From: Sinomonas cellulolyticus
GTDB lineage: Bacteria > Actinomycetota > Actinomycetes > Actinomycetales > Micrococcaceae
Length of the DNA stretch: 64,000 nt
Assembly: GCF_014656475.1 (NCBI RefSeq)
Contig: NZ_BNCM01000006.1
Coordinates: forward strand, 1 to 64,000
Direction: 5' to 3'
The notes beneath the pieces are model-generated. The model was not told where the DNA came from. It saw nothing but the letters and a program-made list of their open reading frames with translations, and did not search any database. The translations under genes were made by a program, and so were the position numbers. Each line of letters starts with the position of its first letter. Positions within the stretch are counted from its first letter, which is position 1. Positions 59,935 through 64,000 of the stretch are shown here, piece after piece.

Positions 59935-60129
59935 CGCCGCGGCATCAGGGAATGCGGGGGCCGGCCCGCTGAAGGCGATCACGCCGGCGACGTTGATGAT
60001 TGTTCCCTCGCCCCTTTCCTGCATGCCCGCGACGGCGGCGCGCGTGAGCATCGTGGGCTGGGCGCGAGGACCTTGACGTTGACAAGCTCGGCGGCTTCCT
60101 CCGTCTCTATTCGCCTGCGTGCGCCGCAC
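59935..60129 (-). pseudogene. SDR gene fragment
   Basis: The minus frame reads MLTRAAVAGMQERGEGTIINVAGVIAFSGPAPAF, the central strand and catalytic Ser region of a short-chain dehydrogenase (compare the usual L-x-R-x-x-x-P-x-M-x-x-R-G-x-G-x-I-x-N-V-S). Neither the Rossmann start nor the YxxxK end is present, so it is a decayed fragment. Confidence 0.65.
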
Positions 60130-60138
60130 GTCGCGGCG

Positions 60139-60576
60139 TCAGTCCCGCGCGAAGGTCATGTGCACGACGCCGCTCTCGGCGACCTCGCTGCTGACGGTGT
60201 AGCCGGCCTCGAGCCCGCGCAGGTCCTCCCACAGGCTCTTCCCGCGGCCGAGCAGGATGGGCGAGATCGCCACGTGCAGCCGGTCGACGAGCCCAGCCTC
60301 CAGGAACTCCCGCACCGTGTCCACGCCGCCGCCGATCCGCACGTCGGCCCCGCCTGCGGCCTCAGTCGCCTTGGCCGGCGCCTCCTCGGGGGTGGCCGAG
60401 AGGAAGTGGAACACCGTGCCGTTGTCGAACTCGATGGGCGCGCGGTCGGCAAAGCCGTCGAGCGGGAGAAGGCTCCACCGATCCGTGGAACCCACGAACG
60501 GCGGGTGCGTGCCCGCCGTCGTGCGCCCCCAGCAACTGGTGCGGTAGCAGGTCACGACCGTGCCGCTTCCCCGCAT
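60139..60576 (-). pseudogene. 5'-truncated RibD_C/DHFR-like reductase
   Basis: The C-terminal half is clear: GTVFHFLSATPEEAPAKATEAAGG, DVRIGGGVDTVREFLEAGLVDRLHVAISPILLGRGKSLW. The N-terminal half of the family (about 80-90 residues with the first nucleotide-binding strands) is absent and replaced by Cys/Thr/Arg-rich sequence, so the gene is probably broken. If expressed it would be a 145-residue fragment. Confidence 0.6.
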
Positions 60577-60643
60577 TCATCCGCCACTGTGGCCACGGGT
60601 AGTCCTGCAGTCATGTAGGGCTGGGGCGGCAGGCCGTCGGACT

Positions 60644-61561
60644 TCACGCCGAGGTCAGGCGGCGCAGCCAGTCTGCTAACGCGTCGACGCTTTCCGGTCC
60701 CTTGTCTGCAGGGCGGCGGACCAGGCCGATTTGAACTTGGGCAGTCGGACCATTGACCGAGAGCTCGACGAGCGGGGCCATGACCGAGCCGCGGGCGTAG
60801 GGGGGGATGAAGGTGGCGACCACGCCCAGGCCGGCCTCGGCCGCAAGCACGCGGGCCTGCATGCCGTCCACTTCGATCACGGAATGCTCCCCGATGATGC
60901 CGCTCTCCCTGAGGATCTGCCGGTAGTACATCGACTCGAGGCTTGTGAGAGGGCTGGCAATCAGGCCAGCCTCCGCGATGTCCTCGATATCAACGGTCTC
61001 CTGCCGGGCCAAGGGATGGGACCTTGGGACTAGGAACCTCATGGGTGCTTTGTGAAGCGGTTCGAAGGAAACTTCGGGGGGCAGCTGCCACTTGATTACA
61101 TATGCAAGGTCCACCTCCCTGTCCAGGACTGCTTGGGCATATTGGCCGCTGTGGCCGAACCGCAGGGAGAGCAATGTCCCCTGATGGCTCCGGCAGAACG
61201 GGACGATCACTTGGTCCAGAAAGTACCGCTGCTCGAAGGCGATGCTGGCTCCGAGCCGGACCCTGCCGCGACGGCCGTGCTTCAGGTCCTTGAGCGATTC
61301 CTGCAGTGACTCCTGCTCACGGAGCATGAGCAGGGCCGAGTTGTACACTTCCTGGCCGGCGGGCGTCAGGTGTATCGCCCGCTGTTCGTAGCGGAGAAGG
61401 TCCGAGCCGAGTGCCTTCTCGAGTTCCGCCACGTGGTGCGAAACGGTGGGCTGCGCTAGGTGGAGGTGGCGGGCAGCGGCGGAATAGCCGTTGCGTTCCA
61501 CCACCGTGACGAAGACCCGCAGCCGGAAGAGGTCGAGCGCCAGAAGGTTGGGGGATCCCAT
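60644..61561 (-). CDS. LysR-family transcriptional regulator
   Basis: 305 residues. HTH: LRVFVTVVERNGYSAAARHLHLAQPTVSHHVAELEKALGSDLL, then a substrate-binding domain with GASIAFEQRYFLDQVIVPF and MRFLVPRSHPLA. Divergent from an aromatic-acid MFS gene and probably its activator. The 240-bp gap holds an interrupted dyad near 61707-61733 (ATAGAT and ATCGAT ends) that may be its site. Confidence 0.88.
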   Translation of the reverse strand: MGSPNLLALDLFRLRVFVTVVERNGYSAAARHLHLAQPTVSHHVAELEKALGSDLLRYEQRAIHLTPAGQEVYNSALLMLREQESLQESLKDLKHGRRGRVRLGASIAFEQRYFLDQVIVPFCRSHQGTLLSLRFGHSGQYAQAVLDREVDLAYVIKWQLPPEVSFEPLHKAPMRFLVPRSHPLARQETVDIEDIAEAGLIASPLTSLESMYYRQILRESGIIGEHSVIEVDGMQARVLAAEAGLGVVATFIPPYARGSVMAPLVELSVNGPTAQVQIGLVRRPADKGPESVDALADWLRRLTSA

Positions 61562-61800
61562 CTGGCAACAATAGAACAGTGGCTCGATGCGGGCGGGTGC
61601 GGCCGGACGACGATCCGCTCATGAGGACTGAGGCGAGGGACGCCGGGCCATTGTGCCGACGCTGGACGTCCCGGTCCCCTAGATCAGGCCTTCTGGGCTG
61701 GAGGCCATAGATAGCTTCCATAAGTCCATCGATGTGAGCCCGTTGAGGGTGTAATTCACGCCACATAGGCTCGCTGGCATTGACGCGTATAGGAGGCGCC

Positions 61801-63081
61801 GTGCAATTCTCAACTTCCAGCCCCGGCCGCGGGGTACAGCTGCTGTGTTGGTCGTCAGTCGCCCTTGACGGGTTCGACCTTATTGCGTTGGCCGTAGTAT
61901 TTCCGGTCCTCTTGAAGGGCAACGTTTGGGGACTCACCGCGGCCACGGCGTCGGTCATAGCCATGATCGGTCTGGTCGGCATGACGGTCGGAGCCATCGT
62001 CATCGGCAGCGTTGCCGAAAGAATCGGCCCGGCCAAGGCGCTGGTGGCATCTGTGGCCTGCTTCTCCGTGTTCACGCTGCTCTCAGCAGCAGCACCGTCG
62101 GCGATCCTTTTCACGATCCTGAGGTTCCTCGCGGGTGTGGGTCTCGGTGGCTGCATGCCCATCGCGGTCGCCATCGTGGCCGCGCACCGAGCTGGCCAGG
62201 GCAAGAGCAGTAGCGCCACCACAACACTCATGACTGGATACAACGTCGGTGCCGTGCTCTGCGCGCTGCTCGGAATGTTCCTGATCCCCTGGCTTGGATG
62301 GCAGTCCATGTTCGTTGCCGGAGCATTGCCGGCGCTAGTGCTCGTCCCCCTGATGATCCGCTACCTTTCAGACCCTGATGCTCAGGGGACCCCCGCGGTG
62401 CCCGTGGCGAGAAGCGGCCGCGCGAGCCGCGCGACCATCAGTGGCCTCTTCCGGGGCGTTCAGCTGCGAGCGACGCTAGCGTTCTGGATCGCCACGTTCA
62501 TGGGTCTGTTGTTGATCTACGGGCTCAACACCTGGCTTCCCGAGATCATGCGCGCTGCAGGGTACTCGGTAGGAAATTCACTGGCGTTTCTGCTGACCCT
62601 CAACCTGGGAGCAATTCTCGGCTATCTTCTCGGAGGACGTTTCGCTGACCGCGGAGGAGTTCGTCGAACAACCATCGGCTGGTTCGCTGGAGCTGCGATC
62701 TTCTTGGCCGTATTCGCGCTTCCGTTGCCAGAGCCGATTCTCTACGCAGCCCTGTTCCTTGCAGGTTTCTTCGTCTTCAGCTCGCAGGCGTTGACCTATG
62801 CCTACACGCAAAAGGTCTACCCGAATCACCTCCGCGCAACGGGCGTCGGCTGGACAGCGGGGGTGGGTCGCCTGGGTGCAATCTGCGGGCCTCTGCTCGG
62901 AGGAGTCCTATTGACCGCAGGCATCGCCTATCCGTGGGGTTTCTACGTCTTCGCCATCGTTGGTGTCCTCGGGGCAGCGGCCGCCTGGATCGTGCCAGCG
63001 CAGGCTCCGCAACAGCACAAAGCCACAGATGACCTGCCAGTTGCCATCGATCTCACCCCGAGAGGTAGCGGAACCGTATAG
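61801..63081 (+). CDS. MFS transporter, aromatic acid:H+ symporter (AAHS) type
   Basis: 426 residues from GTG 61801, exactly after AGGAGG. SVALDGFDLIALAVVFPVLL carries the D-G-F-D motif of the family; SVAERIGPAKAL in loop 2-3 and GLLLIYGLNTWLPEIMRAAGY in the second half agree. Encoded before an FAD-dependent aromatic hydroxylase, it probably imports a hydroxybenzoate-type acid. Confidence 0.88.
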   Translation: MQFSTSSPGRGVQLLCWSSVALDGFDLIALAVVFPVLLKGNVWGLTAATASVIAMIGLVGMTVGAIVIGSVAERIGPAKALVASVACFSVFTLLSAAAPSAILFTILRFLAGVGLGGCMPIAVAIVAAHRAGQGKSSSATTTLMTGYNVGAVLCALLGMFLIPWLGWQSMFVAGALPALVLVPLMIRYLSDPDAQGTPAVPVARSGRASRATISGLFRGVQLRATLAFWIATFMGLLLIYGLNTWLPEIMRAAGYSVGNSLAFLLTLNLGAILGYLLGGRFADRGGVRRTTIGWFAGAAIFLAVFALPLPEPILYAALFLAGFFVFSSQALTYAYTQKVYPNHLRATGVGWTAGVGRLGAICGPLLGGVLLTAGIAYPWGFYVFAIVGVLGAAAAWIVPAQAPQQHKATDDLPVAIDLTPRGSGTV

Positions 63082-63113
63082 GTCTCTGGCGGCCTTAAGG
63101 CCCAGAGAACCAT
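63081..63113. terminator. Hairpin after the AAHS transporter
   Basis: GGTCTCTGG-CGGCCTTAAGGCC-CAGAGAACC forms an interrupted stem with GGCC(TTAA)GGCC at its tip. No T-run follows, so it may attenuate rather than end transcription into the hydroxylase gene. Confidence 0.45.
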
Positions 63114-63189
63114 TTCACTAACATCTCGTCACGCCCTTTCGGGGTGGCCGGCCCACCTAGCAACACGGATGTATTAGAGGAGAACCAGA

Positions 63190-64000
63190 ATGGATCATCG
63201 TGCGACTCGAGTCGCGATCATTGGCGGGGGGCTGGGTGGACTCACTGCCGCGATCGCACTCATGAAGATTGCTGGGGCCGAGGTCACGGTGTTCGAGCAG
63301 GCTAGGAAGCTGGCTGAAGTGGGCGCAGGTGTCGGGATCGCCCCGAACGGCCAGCGCGGGCTCGACAGGTTGGGTCTGCTTGATGAGGTCAAGCTCGCGG
63401 GTGCGCCATGGGACGGGCCGGGTGTGAACCTGAGCACGGATGGCAGGCCGGTGGCGGAGGTTGCTTGGTCGGACTCTGCCGGGCGGTACCAGAGTTTTGG
63501 CATTCACAGAGCCGATTTCATCGATGTCCTGCGCCGGTCAATTCCCAGTGATGCGGTTCGTCTGGGGCACAGGTTGGCATCGATTCACGCATTGGACTCG
63601 AGCGTCCGCCTTGAATTCGAAAATGGTGTGAATGCCGAGTTTGATGCTGTGGTGGGTGCGGACGGAGTCCATTCGCTGGTCCGGGATTCGATCGTCCAGC
63701 CCTCGGCTCCCATCTATTCCGGATCCATCGCATATCGCGGAGTGCTTGACGCGAGCCTCCTTCCCGAAGACTGGCCGATGAGGAGCCAGGTCTGGATGGG
63801 GGGTGGAAAGCATTTCATGTGCTACCCGCTGCGCCAGCGTAAGCTGTTCAACTATGTTGGCTTTGTCCCAAGTGACAGGCCCCTCAAGGAATCATGGTCG
63901 GCCGAGGGGGATGTAAGCGAACTCGCCGCCGAGTTCGGGGGCGAGGAATGGGACCCGAGGCTCCGCGAGTTCATCAAACTCATCGACAAGACCTTCTGGT
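63190..64000 (+). CDS. FAD-dependent aromatic hydroxylase, cut by window end
   Basis: 270 codons are visible from ATG 63190 (GAGGAG upstream) and the frame stays open to the end. VAIIGGGLGGLTAAIALMKIAGAEVTVFEQ, GAGVGIAPNGQRGLDRLGL and VGADGVHSLVRDSI are the GxGxxG and DG motifs of salicylate/3-hydroxybenzoate hydroxylases. The second FAD motif (GDAAH) lies beyond the window. The neighbouring transporter supports a hydroxybenzoate substrate. Confidence 0.88.
   Translation, partial: MDHRATRVAIIGGGLGGLTAAIALMKIAGAEVTVFEQARKLAEVGAGVGIAPNGQRGLDRLGLLDEVKLAGAPWDGPGVNLSTDGRPVAEVAWSDSAGRYQSFGIHRADFIDVLRRSIPSDAVRLGHRLASIHALDSSVRLEFENGVNAEFDAVVGADGVHSLVRDSIVQPSAPIYSGSIAYRGVLDASLLPEDWPMRSQVWMGGGKHFMCYPLRQRKLFNYVGFVPSDRPLKESWSAEGDVSELAAEFGGEEWDPRLREFIKLIDKTFW

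Noticed and set aside
1..64000. CRISPR arrays, tRNA, rRNA or replication origins
   Set aside because: No regularly spaced repeats, cloverleaf-like sequences, rRNA-like conserved stretches or clustered DnaA-box-like sequences were noticed.

Overview
The window is high-GC actinobacterial DNA, most like a soil Micrococcales (Arthrobacter/Sinomonas-type) genome. The evidence is pervasive G/C third codon positions, frequent GTG/TTG starts, tightly coupled ATGA/GTGA gene overlaps, and PadR, IclR, TetR and YheO-PAS regulators. The genus is a guess. There are no rRNA, tRNA or CRISPR loci. Almost everything is catabolic accessory DNA.

Layout. (1) 0.1-3.9 kb: a frameshifted IS110-type transposase remnant, then a lower-GC two-gene operon encoding a DPPW-motif methyltransferase-like protein and a metallophosphoesterase with a large N-terminal domain. 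(2) 3.9-11.6 kb: a YheO-PAS/HTH regulator divergent from a seven-gene operon (MFS transporter, RidA, PLP-dependent D-amino acid dehydratase-like enzyme, N-acyl-D-amino acid deacylase-like enzyme, KDG kinase, KDPG aldolase, rhodanese). Read together, this looks like a complete N-acetyl-D-glucosaminate to pyruvate + glyceraldehyde-3-phosphate route. (3) 11.6-19.5 kb: a lipoprotein gene, then an mhp-type meta-cleavage operon (transporter, MhpB, MhpC, MhpD, SnoaL-like protein, HpaI-class aldolase, MhpA). (4) 19.7-53.4 kb: an aromatic-acid island with Rieske oxygenase and reductase, LigA/LigB ring cleavage, a VOC extradiol dioxygenase, FAH-family hydrolase, three RraA-family aldolases, LigJ-like hydratase, two acyl-CoA-dehydrogenase-like monooxygenases, two paralogous P450s, two MmgE/PrpD proteins, an iron-type ABC transporter with two binding lipoproteins, aldehyde and beta-hydroxyacid dehydrogenases, and a PadR regulator. 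(5) 53.6-59.4 kb: TetR, SDR, IclR, Baeyer-Villiger monooxygenase, esterase and SRPBCC genes, forming an alcohol to ketone to ester to acid module. (6) 59.5-64 kb: two small unknown genes, SDR and DHFR-like gene scars, a LysR gene divergent from an aromatic-acid MFS gene, and an FAD hydroxylase cut by the window end.

Three results stand out. First, an 18-bp dyad, TAGCGCA-N4-TGCGCTA, lies in front of nearly every transcription unit between 26.9 and 53.4 kb and was not noticed outside. This defines a probable local regulon whose only resident regulator is the PadR protein. Second, a different dyad, AGAAT-N4-RTTCT, occurs at mhpB, at the mhp transporter and at the tetR-SDR promoter. The latter two copies sit in about 70 bp of direct repeat that brackets the 34-kb island, and the left copy continues into a scrap of the SDR gene. 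This suggests the mhp operon and the BVMO cluster were once neighbours with a shared divergent promoter, later split by the island. Third, the glucosaminate-type operon is a coherent pathway with its own 20-bp tandem operator.

All functional calls come from reading motifs and gene order by eye. No database search was run.
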